From Phocaeicola oris (GTDB lineage: Bacteria > Bacteroidota > Bacteroidia > Bacteroidales > Bacteroidaceae), in the NCBI RefSeq assembly GCF_021295095.1, contig NZ_JAJLQX010000009.1:1-64000 (forward strand): a stretch of DNA of 64,000 bases. Reading direction: 5' to 3'. Every line of letters starts with the position of its first letter. Position 1 is the stretch's first letter. The position numbers and the translations under genes are program-made. This document shows, piece after piece, positions 41,824 through 50,520 of the stretch. The notes under the pieces were generated by a model, which saw only the letters and a list, made by a program, of their open reading frames with translations, was not told where the DNA came from and made no database searches.

Positions 41824-44397
41824 TTAAAACGACATCATCACCATAAAACGGAAACCCCACTTATTAATATCCGGATTATCCAAATAATTCAAGCGACGAA
41901 CATATTCAACATGTACTAATTTAAAGATATTGTGAATACCAACAGAGAACTCCATATATGGCTTATGTGGATCCATTACAAAACTGGTTGTTTTTCCATC
42001 TCGTGTTGGGAAAAGAAACAAATCAGGATCCTGACTCTTATTTGGATTATTTTTATCCGTCAATGTTCCATAAAGCATTTTAAAGCCTATAATTTCACGC
42101 CATTTTAATTTCTTCAGCAAGGGAATACGATTAAAAATCTTTCCATTCATATCCCACGATATATCCAATGACGCATAACGATCGTTCAGGAATTCCAAAT
42201 TATTTATCAAATTAAATGTTTCTCGCTGAAGAATATAAGAAGTATTGGCTGCCGGCATAATCAGCAATGGGAACGGAACTTTATTCCACTCTGCGCCTCC
42301 TTTAACAAATGCATCAATCTTCCCCCATGATGAAAACCAAAAACGTTTATAAATTCCAATCTCCGACATATTATATTTATAATCTCCTCCCACTCCCTTT
42401 AACCCCATCGTATGAGAAAGTGTAAATACCGGAGCATCAAACGATATAGGCAACCGACGTTGTTTGGTATTAACATAAGTCTCACCTTGAGCATAACGAA
42501 ACATAACAGAAACTTCAGAAGTATGCATCTTCGGAACGATTGTTCCCAATCCATCGTTTTTAATATAAACCAAAGAACCTGTAGGCTCGTCACTACTATG
42601 TTTAATTTCCAGCTGAGTTTTCAGTCCAAAATAAGTCTCATATTCATATTTTAAAGAGAGTTTACGCACATAATTCATCTGATCAACCTTTGTTGTTCTG
42701 AAAGACGTAAACACATTATCTTTATCTGTCTTAAGGAATTTATCTGTAGGAGCCATTACATCATATTGGTAGTTCAATGCAATAGAATGTTTTGGAAATT
42801 CTCTGGGTAGGTATTCGCACTTATTAAAAGAATATTCTATTTCTCCCATATATTTTGAACGTTTATCTTTAAAACCGTATGCATAATAGCCCTTAAAGAA
42901 CAAATGAGGATTCAAATTGGCTGTAGACTGCGCACTGAAACGAAGCCGAAGTCCATCCACAAAATTTTGTGATATCATCGTATTCACCGGACCGATATCC
43001 ACCTTACTGGGATGTTCTTTAGATCCTGTCTCAACAAAATTCTCTATTAAAGCCTTTAAACCAAAAATAACGTACTTAAAGCTTGGAATTTGTTCCAGTC
43101 GCTTAACAAGCAAATCCATCTGACTTTCCGACTCTGAAAGTTGAACCTGACGGTATCTGTTCCAGAATTCATCACTCCGCATCATCGCGTCTGCCTCTTT
43201 AATCACATCTCCTTTTAATTTAAACAGTTTGTTAGGCAAAGGATCGAAAGCAAAGTCATCGTATCGCGTCATTCTTCGGACTTGAAAACTTTGAGAAGAC
43301 TTAATAAGACTCAATTCTACAATCATATCATCCTTAATAAGAACACGATCACCATTAGGAAGAGAATCGAACTCCTGAATAATATTCATGGAATTAACAA
43401 AATTAACTCCCGACTTCTTCGGAAAATTCATCAAACATCGTTTAACAGAATAAGAGGAATCTGCCAATACATATAAGTGACCGCTAAAGCCAAAATCTTG
43501 AGAGTTATTAGGAACAAACGTTAAATGAAAGCACTTTACACTATCCACTTTTATCGTATCCATAATATAATACTTATAGAACGATATGGCATTTTTACTT
43601 GAAATCGGACTAATAAACGGATACTGTAACAAACGTATATCATCCTGATAAATATCTACATCGGTAAACACATCTTTCAACGCAGTATTAAGCATATCAC
43701 CCGTTGCAAACAAGTCGTTTATGCCATTTGAGGAGATTCCCTTAATTAATGTCTTCTCCGATTTCGGATCTTTCCGGTAAATTTTCTGAGATACCGTTTC
43801 GTCAACAGAAAGAGGCAAGATAAACTTTCCCGTCTCATTACAAAGTTCAACCTGATCCTTTAGAAAAGGCATTTTCTTCATCACACCCGTCTCTAACATC
43901 TTAGGGGTAACATCATTTAAAGACAAGGTAATTTTTTGATACTTATTATATTGATAATAATCATTATTAGACAATATGTTTACTTTCTTACCGGCAATAA
44001 CCTTCTTCATCATCTCAACCGCAGGGTTGTTTTTACGTTTATACCTTTCACGCTTAGGTTTTATGACAACTTCTTCAAGCATTATATCATTTGGGACAAG
44101 AAGAATATCCATATTTTTAGTCACACCCGGAATTATATTTACTGTCTTTGTAATATAACCCACCGCGGAAAAGGTTAGTTGATTCCATCCTTTCCTTGTT
44201 TCTACCGTATATCGGCCGTCAATATCAGTAATACTCCCTACACCCTTACCTTCATAAAATACAGCAATGTATGCCAAAGTTTCATTGGTTGTAGAATCAC
44301 GAACAACGCCATGAATATTTTGTGCCTTTAACGAAAATGTAAAACACGTTAGGAATAAAACAAATAATATATTGAATTTAATAACAAAATTCCCCAT
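41824..44397 (-). CDS. DUF5686 outer-membrane protein with carboxypeptidase-like domain
   Basis: This 857-aa protein has an N-terminal signal peptide (FVLFLTCFTFSLKAQ), then a carboxypeptidase-regulatory-like Ig domain (NIHGVVRDSTTNETLAYIAV to about residue 110), a middle DUF5686 domain, and a C-terminal half with alternating strands ending in aromatic F (RRLNYLDNPDINKWGFRFMVMMSF), which suggests an outer-membrane beta-barrel. No TonB box or plug is seen. Function unknown. It starts the DUF5686-rarA-dehydrogenase operon; a -7 box is at 44429-44436. Confidence 0.82.
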   Translation of the reverse strand: MGNFVIKFNILFVLFLTCFTFSLKAQNIHGVVRDSTTNETLAYIAVFYEGKGVGSITDIDGRYTVETRKGWNQLTFSAVGYITKTVNIIPGVTKNMDILLVPNDIMLEEVVIKPKRERYKRKNNPAVEMMKKVIAGKKVNILSNNDYYQYNKYQKITLSLNDVTPKMLETGVMKKMPFLKDQVELCNETGKFILPLSVDETVSQKIYRKDPKSEKTLIKGISSNGINDLFATGDMLNTALKDVFTDVDIYQDDIRLLQYPFISPISSKNAISFYKYYIMDTIKVDSVKCFHLTFVPNNSQDFGFSGHLYVLADSSYSVKRCLMNFPKKSGVNFVNSMNIIQEFDSLPNGDRVLIKDDMIVELSLIKSSQSFQVRRMTRYDDFAFDPLPNKLFKLKGDVIKEADAMMRSDEFWNRYRQVQLSESESQMDLLVKRLEQIPSFKYVIFGLKALIENFVETGSKEHPSKVDIGPVNTMISQNFVDGLRLRFSAQSTANLNPHLFFKGYYAYGFKDKRSKYMGEIEYSFNKCEYLPREFPKHSIALNYQYDVMAPTDKFLKTDKDNVFTSFRTTKVDQMNYVRKLSLKYEYETYFGLKTQLEIKHSSDEPTGSLVYIKNDGLGTIVPKMHTSEVSVMFRYAQGETYVNTKQRRLPISFDAPVFTLSHTMGLKGVGGDYKYNMSEIGIYKRFWFSSWGKIDAFVKGGAEWNKVPFPLLIMPAANTSYILQRETFNLINNLEFLNDRYASLDISWDMNGKIFNRIPLLKKLKWREIIGFKMLYGTLTDKNNPNKSQDPDLFLFPTRDGKTTSFVMDPHKPYMEFSVGIHNIFKLVHVEYVRRLNYLDNPDINKWGFRFMVMMSF

Positions 44398-44428
44398 TAA
44401 TTATCAGCAAACTAACTTATTCAGAATG

Positions 44429-44436
44429 CAAATTTA
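44429..44436 (-). promoter_or_regulatory. -7 box upstream of DUF5686 gene
   Basis: TAAATTTG on the minus strand, 32 bp before the ATG. Confidence 0.45.
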
Positions 44437-44930
44437 CAACGATGGATTGAAATAAATAGCTAATAAACCTAATAAAATGACAAATCTTCTTTTTTAGAGC
44501 CTATTATATTCTTAATTAATCATATCAAGATATAAAAATCAAGAGAGAGATCTCTGTAAAAAAAGACCTCTCTCTGAGTTTCAACAGGTATTAGTTTTTA
44601 AGGTAAAAAGATTGTTCTTAGGATAACATCACAAAGATGAACCCTTTTTAAATAATAACAAAATAAAAAAGCATGTTGTAAGACATAATCTTTATGTTTT
44701 ATCTACAATACTTTTATATACTTTTATATACTTTTCTAAAAGTCGCTCTCCTTGTTTCTGAAGACAAATATAAATAATATTAACGTGTGTTCGACATAAA
44801 AACCCAAAAAGAGGATGTACGTTCCATTAAAATTGTAGTGCGCGCCGTTGTTGATGCGGTACAACAGAATGGTTCAATTTTTACAGCCATAGTTTTTAAT
44901 GTTTAAAGGATTAGTATTGTTGAAAATATG
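44437..44930. other. Gene-free AT-rich stretch
   Basis: It contains a dyad AGAGAGAGATCTC... near 44542 paired with GACCTCTCTCT near 44565 (possible hairpin GAGAGAGATCT/AGACCTCTCTC) and a direct repeat ATACTTTTATAT near 44708-44733. No gene seen. Confidence 0.4.
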
Positions 44931-45395
44931 CTTTGCAACGTCTGCAAAGTGTCCGATAAACTCAAAAGTAGGCTTTGCAACGTCTGCAAAGCCTACTTTT
45001 CACTCGTTTGAGTGTTATGTCATTTGACAAAGCTTATTTTTGACTCGTTTGGAAACTTTGTCAACGTGACAAACCGCACTTTCCATCCGTTTGAACGGTT
45101 TGCACGGCTGACAAGAGCTATTTTTTCACGGGGCGGACTGCTGTCGGAGTTCCCGACAACGCTTTTTTTCCGTAAAAGTGCTTGCGGGAAGCCCGACAGC
45201 AGTTATTTCTTCGTAAAAGCACCGTCGGGAAGTTCCGACAGTGCATTTTTTCTCGTAAAAGAGGTTTCGGGAATCCCGATAGTGCTTTTTTCTTCGTAAG
45301 AACACCATCGGAAGTCCCGACAACGCATTTTCTCTCATAAAAGAGGTTTCGGGAATCCCGATAACGCATTTTCTCTCATAAAAGCACTGTCGAGC
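44931..45395. repeat. 41-bp-period palindromic array, about 11 units
   Basis: Each unit is a palindrome of about 18-20 bp plus a T-rich arm. The first five cores are of the TTTGTCAACGTGACAAA type (44931, 44973, then steps of 41), with arms such as ACTTTTCACTCGTTTG. From 45139 the cores become GTCGGGAATCCCGAC types (45139, 45179, 45220, 45262, 45303, 45344, part at 45385), with arms TTTTTTCYYCGTAAAAG. The period is 40-42 bp throughout. It ends 18 bp before the stop of the 886-aa fimbrillin gene. Confidence 0.9.
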
Positions 45396-45412
45396 GGAAT
45401 CAACGATGCTTC

Positions 45413-48073
45413 CTATTCTTCCTTCACGGGGCGGACGGCAAACCCGATCGAACGGCGAAAGGTGTATTTCGGGTTCACGATGTCCGAGTGGAAGTACATG
45501 CAGCAACCATAGTACCTGCCGGCCGGTACGGCCGACCAGTAGAAACCACCGCCCACCCCGCCAACCAGCGATCCTGTGTGGTAGTAGCGATAACCCGAAA
45601 GGGGGAAATATATGGTGGCATCAGGAGAAGTGATCTTATTGTTGAAGTGCCAACCATCGTCCCAAGCACCGTTGACATTCATAGGTCCGTCGTTCTGTCC
45701 ATCCGTTGTGAAACCGGTGAAGGCGTTCGAGGTGGGCAGGTGAAAACCGGCTGGACATGGATCGTAGATGGTCTTGACCATGGTATTTTCATTATAGCCG
45801 GTAGTAGTGTTATCCATCGACCAGAGGTTCTCGTAAGTGTACCCCGTAGGAAGCGCAGCAGACCAAGTGCTACCCCAAGTGTAGAAAGTCTCGGGATGCC
45901 GGATACCGTTTTGAATGGACATATTGTCACCACCGTTCGGAGTGAATGTACCGTCTGCAATGTTATCTGTACCCGGCATGGCATCTTTGCGCCCCCATTG
46001 GTAGAGCGTTGAAGAGATTAGCTTGACGCTGCCTGTATTTTGTTTGATGTCGATATAAGCTATCTGCTTCGTGCCGCCGTTGGCGATGGTCTGTTCCACC
46101 TTCAAACGGACCACACGGGGCTTATCGGAGGTTGATCCATCCCATTTGCGATAGGCGAAACCGAGTGTCTGCTTGGTAAACTTGTAAACCTTGTTCTGAT
46201 AGTTGGTACAGGGGATGGTATTCAGTACATCATCGTGGTCGAACCACAGATGCCACGACCATACCACCACATCACCCTTGGTTACGGCGATGACGGCGTT
46301 GCCGTTCTTGATTTTGTCGGCGGGAACATGGAACTGCACAAACTTCCGGTCGGAGGAAAGGGAAAGGCTCGATGCTTCGACGATACCGCTCTGGTCAGTC
46401 CAAACGATTTTGGCTCCGTCGGGAATGTTCGATCCACCGTTAGTCTGCGTAATCCACGGGCTATCGATATTGACGCCATTGTGATCTTTGAAGTTTTGTA
46501 GAATATACTCACAGCTGTTCGATGTTTTATAAGCACTCGGATTACCGCTGCCATCCTTGATGGCGTTGCCGTAAACTAACGGAATACGATAGTAGCCCGG
46601 AGCGGAGATGAGGTAGCTGTTGGCGGTGTTCTGCACTTCGTCACCACCCGTGGCGTTAGACAGATTGTAGTAGCTGCCGGGAGTACCCTTGGTTGGTGCG
46701 TCTTGCAATACCTTGTTGTAAGCGGCAAGGAGGTCAACGATATTTGTCTCGAGGGTGGCAGTACCTTCTTCGCCATACGTTCCGCCGACACTTTTTTCTA
46801 TGCTCAAGGCGGTGAGCCATGCCGGCTTGGTGGTGGATTCCGTGCCGAAGGTCGTACCGCCGTCGGTGCTCACCTGATAGCTCACCACTTTCCATGGCAC
46901 AGGCTGCTGCGTGTGGGTAGTGGGATCCTCACGGTAGCTTTGTACGGTGTAGTTAACCGGCTGGGGTACGTAATCCACGACGGCGGGGCTGGTTACGTGG
47001 AGCTGATAATCCCAGTCGGAGGTGTCCTGCGAAAGGGCGTAAGTTTTGGTGGTACCGGGCTTCCATGTACCGGAGAGGTTGGCGGTGATGGGCGTGCTGC
47101 CGTCGGCGAAGTGAATCTTCACGCTCACGCCATCGAGCGACTGCGGTATCATGTAGAAGACATAATTGTCGTTATCCTTGCCCATGATGATGTTATTCAC
47201 CGCCTCCGAAGTACTCACGCTGATACCATCCAACGTAAAGGTCTGCGGATCGCTCAGTTCGCTCCATGTACCCGTGCCGACAGCGTCGGTGGGCAGCGTG
47301 TAACGTCCCTTGCTTTTGGCATTGATGATTTCCACCTTGCTGATGGTTTTGTTCCACGAGAGGTTCTGTCCCACCTTGAAGCGCACGGCGGTGAGGGCAT
47401 AATGAAAGCAAAGGTTGGTTTCGGGAGCGGTTCCCTGCTCGGCATAGTGTACCTCGCCCGAGCAGGCGGTCATCAGGTCTTTCTGGTTCTTCACGTCAGG
47501 CTCCACCTCGAAATCCACGTATGGCGTGCCCGAATGGTCGGCAGGCGAAAGTTTGAGCTTGTTGTCGGAGCCTGTAATCCGTGGCGCAACAGCAAAGAAC
47601 TTACCATAGGGCTTTTCCCACGACCACAGTATGGGATTGACAAGGATACCGTCGGGGGTAGTGTCCTCATTGTAGAACCACACCGTTGTGCCGAGATTGC
47701 CCGTCGCCGTGCCACGGTAACCGATGGAGCTGAAATGGTCGAGCGTGGTGGCTCGGGTCTGTGCCTTATCGTTTATCCGCACGGGATGGATGCCTGCCAC
47801 AGTGGTTTCGATGAGGCAGGCATCGTTGGCTCCCGCTACAGAGAGTTTCTGCGAGGTGAGGTCTTCGAGCGTGAGGGACTGCACGGCAAGTCCCTCACCA
47901 AAGGCGGCGTTGTCTTGAGCTTCGCGCTGCGCGTTGCTCACGTGGAAGATTACGGCAACACCCTTATCATCACCGCTCTGGCGACCATCAGCGGGGTCGT
48001 CGCTGGTACATGAGATTAGCATGATCAATGAGGTTAGCATACTCGAAAATAACAAAATCTTTGTTGTTTTCAT
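45413..48073 (-). CDS. Fimbrillin-family lipoprotein with FISUMP-like C-terminal domain
   Basis: This 886-aa surface lipoprotein has a signal peptide with lipobox IMLISC (Cys22). The N-terminal half (to about 370) is of the Mfa-like fimbrillin type and matches the partial gene at 1-733; Ig-like middle segments follow (YRIPLVYGNAIKDGSGNPS, VIAVTKGDVVVWSWHLW). The C-terminal 180 residues resemble the FISUMP/DUF1566 domain: LYQWGRKDAMPG, YDPCPAGFHLPT, FPLSGYR, GGGFYWSAVP and the final RRSIGFAVRPVKEE. It is likely exposed and structural or adhesive. GC and codon use stand out from its neighbours. Long antisense frames (for example 46703-48013) are composition artefacts. Confidence 0.88.
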   Translation of the reverse strand: MKTTKILLFSSMLTSLIMLISCTSDDPADGRQSGDDKGVAVIFHVSNAQREAQDNAAFGEGLAVQSLTLEDLTSQKLSVAGANDACLIETTVAGIHPVRINDKAQTRATTLDHFSSIGYRGTATGNLGTTVWFYNEDTTPDGILVNPILWSWEKPYGKFFAVAPRITGSDNKLKLSPADHSGTPYVDFEVEPDVKNQKDLMTACSGEVHYAEQGTAPETNLCFHYALTAVRFKVGQNLSWNKTISKVEIINAKSKGRYTLPTDAVGTGTWSELSDPQTFTLDGISVSTSEAVNNIIMGKDNDNYVFYMIPQSLDGVSVKIHFADGSTPITANLSGTWKPGTTKTYALSQDTSDWDYQLHVTSPAVVDYVPQPVNYTVQSYREDPTTHTQQPVPWKVVSYQVSTDGGTTFGTESTTKPAWLTALSIEKSVGGTYGEEGTATLETNIVDLLAAYNKVLQDAPTKGTPGSYYNLSNATGGDEVQNTANSYLISAPGYYRIPLVYGNAIKDGSGNPSAYKTSNSCEYILQNFKDHNGVNIDSPWITQTNGGSNIPDGAKIVWTDQSGIVEASSLSLSSDRKFVQFHVPADKIKNGNAVIAVTKGDVVVWSWHLWFDHDDVLNTIPCTNYQNKVYKFTKQTLGFAYRKWDGSTSDKPRVVRLKVEQTIANGGTKQIAYIDIKQNTGSVKLISSTLYQWGRKDAMPGTDNIADGTFTPNGGDNMSIQNGIRHPETFYTWGSTWSAALPTGYTYENLWSMDNTTTGYNENTMVKTIYDPCPAGFHLPTSNAFTGFTTDGQNDGPMNVNGAWDDGWHFNNKITSPDATIYFPLSGYRYYHTGSLVGGVGGGFYWSAVPAGRYYGCCMYFHSDIVNPKYTFRRSIGFAVRPVKEE

Positions 48074-48192
48074 TGTTTCATTTCTTTTTTGCTTGTTTAA
48101 TGTTATTATTTTATTTCCTGAATGTTCTGTTTTAACACAATAAAAATGCTCTTATTTCGCGGTATTGTGTCGTGAAGAAAACACATAAAAAA

Positions 48193-48226
48193 AGGCAAAG
48201 GACATCCTTTTGGAATGCCTTTGCCT
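48193..48226 (-). terminator. Attenuator-like hairpin in fimbrillin leader, copy 2
   Basis: AGGCAAAGG (48193-48201) pairs with CCTTTGCCT (48218-48226), with a T-run on the minus strand; the loop differs from copy 1 by one base (CTTTTG against CTCTTG). Confidence 0.6.
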
Positions 48227-48297
48227 GCTATGTTTGTGGCACGCTTACGCGCGCGTATAAAAAGACGGAAAAATGTGCCTAAGTATGGGCGGTTAGA

Positions 48298-48333
<36 letters not shown>

Positions 48334-48335
48334 GC

Positions 48336-48362
48336 AAATTATTTGGAACGGCCAAATAATTT
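48336..48362. repeat. Inverted repeat 11-5-11, copy 2
   Basis: AAATTATTTGG (48336-48346), AACGG centre, CCAAATAATTT (48352-48362): perfect 11-bp arms beside the GT tract. Confidence 0.8.
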
Positions 48363-48365
48363 GTC

Positions 48366-48647
48366 TTAAAATTCACGTTATGATTAAAATAGTTTCGCAC
48401 TTTACACATTTATATAATAGGATGTAAATCACCACGTTGATGATTTCGGTGGTAAAAATAAATATAAAGTTTGAATTGGGCAAAGAAAAACAGAATTTTT
48501 TCGAATTCACATAAATTTATTCAAAAAAAGATAAATCTTTTCAATAAATAAATTTTGATTGTTCAATATAGAATCTCCATTAACCAATCAACAGCCAAAC
48601 ATTAAAAAGATAAAATACTAAACAGACACAGACAAACGAGTAAAGTG
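48366..48647. other. AT-rich intergenic DNA
   Basis: It continues the weak leader similarity (shared CGAATTCACATAAATTTAT). No gene seen. Confidence 0.4.
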
Positions 48648-48713
48648 ATACGAATGAGTTGAACGATTCATGCGGATGAGTTTACCAACTTATCAGTATC
48701 TATTTAAAATTTT
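48648..48713 (+). repeat. 22-bp-period array, ATGAGTT family, three units
   Basis: Units start at 48648, 48670 and 48692 (last degenerate), preceded by AAAGTG as at 63.97 kb. The array lies 33 bp upstream of the glnS -7 box. Confidence 0.85.
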
Positions 48714-48745
48714 AATTATATAAGGTATAAACCAAAATTTATCCG

Positions 48746-48753
48746 TAATTTTG
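48746..48753 (+). promoter_or_regulatory. -7 box upstream of glnS
   Basis: TAATTTTG, 33 bp before the glnS ATG. Confidence 0.45.
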
Positions 48754-48786
48754 CAAACTAACAGAAAACGATAAATCATAGAAGAT

Positions 48787-50517
48787 ATGAACACTACAGA
48801 AAATACCGAAAAGAAAAATCTGAATTTTATAGAACAAGCAGTTGAAAAAGATATAACAGAAGGGAAAAACGGAGGAAGAGTTCAAACTCGTTTTCCACCG
48901 GAACCTAACGGTTATCTCCACATCGGTCATGCTAAAGCTATTTGTCTGGATTTCGGTATAGCAAAAAAATATGACGGTGTATGCAATCTCCGCTTCGATG
49001 ATACCAATCCAACGAAAGAAGACATGGAATATGTCGACGCAATTAAAGAAGATATAGAATGGTTAGGATTTAAGTGGGAACACGAATATTACGCTTCTGA
49101 TTATTTTCAGGAGTTATGGGATTTTGCTATCCGTTTAATAAAACAGGGCAAAGCATACATTGATGAGCAGACATCCGAACAGATTGCAAAGCAAAAAGGA
49201 ACACCTACCCAACCGGGTACAAACAGTCCTTATCGAGACCGTCCTATTGAAGAGAGTCTGAAACTTTTCCAAATGATGAATGCCGGTGAAATAGAAGAAG
49301 GAAAGATGGTTCTCCGTGCCAAGATTGATATGAAAAGTCCGGATATGCAGTTCCGCGACCCTATTATATATAGAGTCATCAAAACTCCTCATCATCGAAC
49401 CGGCGACAAATGGAAAGCTTATCCTATGTACGATTTTGCACATGGACAGAGCGACTATTTTGAAGGGGTAACACATTCGCTTTGCACTTTAGAATTCGTT
49501 CCTCACCGTCCGCTCTATAATTTATTTGTCGACTGGGTAAAAAATGAAAAAGATTTGGATGACAATCGTCCGCATCAGTATGAATTCAATAAATTGAACC
49601 TGAATTACACCTTGATGAGTAAGCGTAATTTGCTCATTTTAGTCAAAGAACATTTAGTTAATGGCTGGGACGATCCCCGAATGCCGACCATTTGCGCATT
49701 CCGTCGTCGTGGATATTCTCCGGAATCCATCCGGAAATTTATTGATAAAATTGGTTATACCACCTATGATGCCCTAAACGACTTTGCCCTTTTGGAGAGT
49801 GTTGTTCGCGATGACCTCAATACTCGTGCTACCAGAGTATCTGCCGTATTACATCCTATAAAACTTGTCATTACTAATTACCCTGAAGGACAAGTTGAAG
49901 AAATGGAAGCTGTCAATAATCCGGAAGATCCTCATGCCGGTTCACATACTATTGCCTTTGCTCGCGAAATATGGATTGAGCAAGACGACTTTATGGAAGT
50001 TGCTCCCAAAAAATATTTTCGTATGACTCCCGGACAGGAAGTTCGATTAAAAAATGCATACATTGTTAAATGTACAGGCTGTAAAAAAGATGAGCAAGGC
50101 CGCATTATTGAAGTATATGCCGAATACGATCCGGATTCAAAATCGGGTATGCCGGGGAGTAATCGCCGAGTAAAAGGGACACTTCATTGGGTAAGTTGCA
50201 ACCATTGTCTGCGTGCAGAAGTTCGGCTGTACGACCGCTTATGGAATGTAGAAAATCCACGTGATGAAATGGAAGTTATCAAAGAAAAACAAGGCTGTGA
50301 TTCTTTGGAAGCAATGAAACAAATGATTAATCCGGACTCTTTACATACACTCTCCAATTGCTATGTAGAGACTTTCCTTAAGAATGCTAAGCCTTTGGAT
50401 TATCTACAATTCCAGCGCATTGGATATTTTAATGTTGATAAAGATTCTACTCCGGATCATTTAATCTTCAACAGAACCGTTTCTTTGAAAGATACCTGGA
50501 ATAAAATTAATAAATAG
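48787..50517 (+). CDS. glnS: Glutaminyl-tRNA synthetase
   Basis: This class I aminoacyl-tRNA synthetase has 576 aa, with RFPPEPNGYLHIGHAK (HIGH at 45-48), the VLRAKIDM segment, a KMSKS equivalent YTLMSKRNLL and the two C-terminal anticodon-binding beta-barrels. It charges tRNA-Gln with glutamine directly. An insertion with CTGCKKDEQ and VSCNHCLRAEVRLYDRLW in the C-terminal barrel carries paired cysteines. A TPR gene follows 3 bp downstream. Confidence 0.95.
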   Translation: MNTTENTEKKNLNFIEQAVEKDITEGKNGGRVQTRFPPEPNGYLHIGHAKAICLDFGIAKKYDGVCNLRFDDTNPTKEDMEYVDAIKEDIEWLGFKWEHEYYASDYFQELWDFAIRLIKQGKAYIDEQTSEQIAKQKGTPTQPGTNSPYRDRPIEESLKLFQMMNAGEIEEGKMVLRAKIDMKSPDMQFRDPIIYRVIKTPHHRTGDKWKAYPMYDFAHGQSDYFEGVTHSLCTLEFVPHRPLYNLFVDWVKNEKDLDDNRPHQYEFNKLNLNYTLMSKRNLLILVKEHLVNGWDDPRMPTICAFRRRGYSPESIRKFIDKIGYTTYDALNDFALLESVVRDDLNTRATRVSAVLHPIKLVITNYPEGQVEEMEAVNNPEDPHAGSHTIAFAREIWIEQDDFMEVAPKKYFRMTPGQEVRLKNAYIVKCTGCKKDEQGRIIEVYAEYDPDSKSGMPGSNRRVKGTLHWVSCNHCLRAEVRLYDRLWNVENPRDEMEVIKEKQGCDSLEAMKQMINPDSLHTLSNCYVETFLKNAKPLDYLQFQRIGYFNVDKDSTPDHLIFNRTVSLKDTWNKINK

Positions 50518-50520
50518 CAA

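Noticed and set aside
45118-45506. Open frames running through the 41-bp array
   Set aside because: The period of 41 bp is not a multiple of three, so the frames pass through successive phases of a structural repeat; no signal of coding.
46703-48013. Long open frame on the plus strand (436 codons) antisense to the fimbrillin gene, and its counterpart at 17-691
   Set aside because: Both are antisense to well-supported lipoprotein genes with matching paralogous protein sequence; high GC lowers stop frequency. The translated sequences show no family features.
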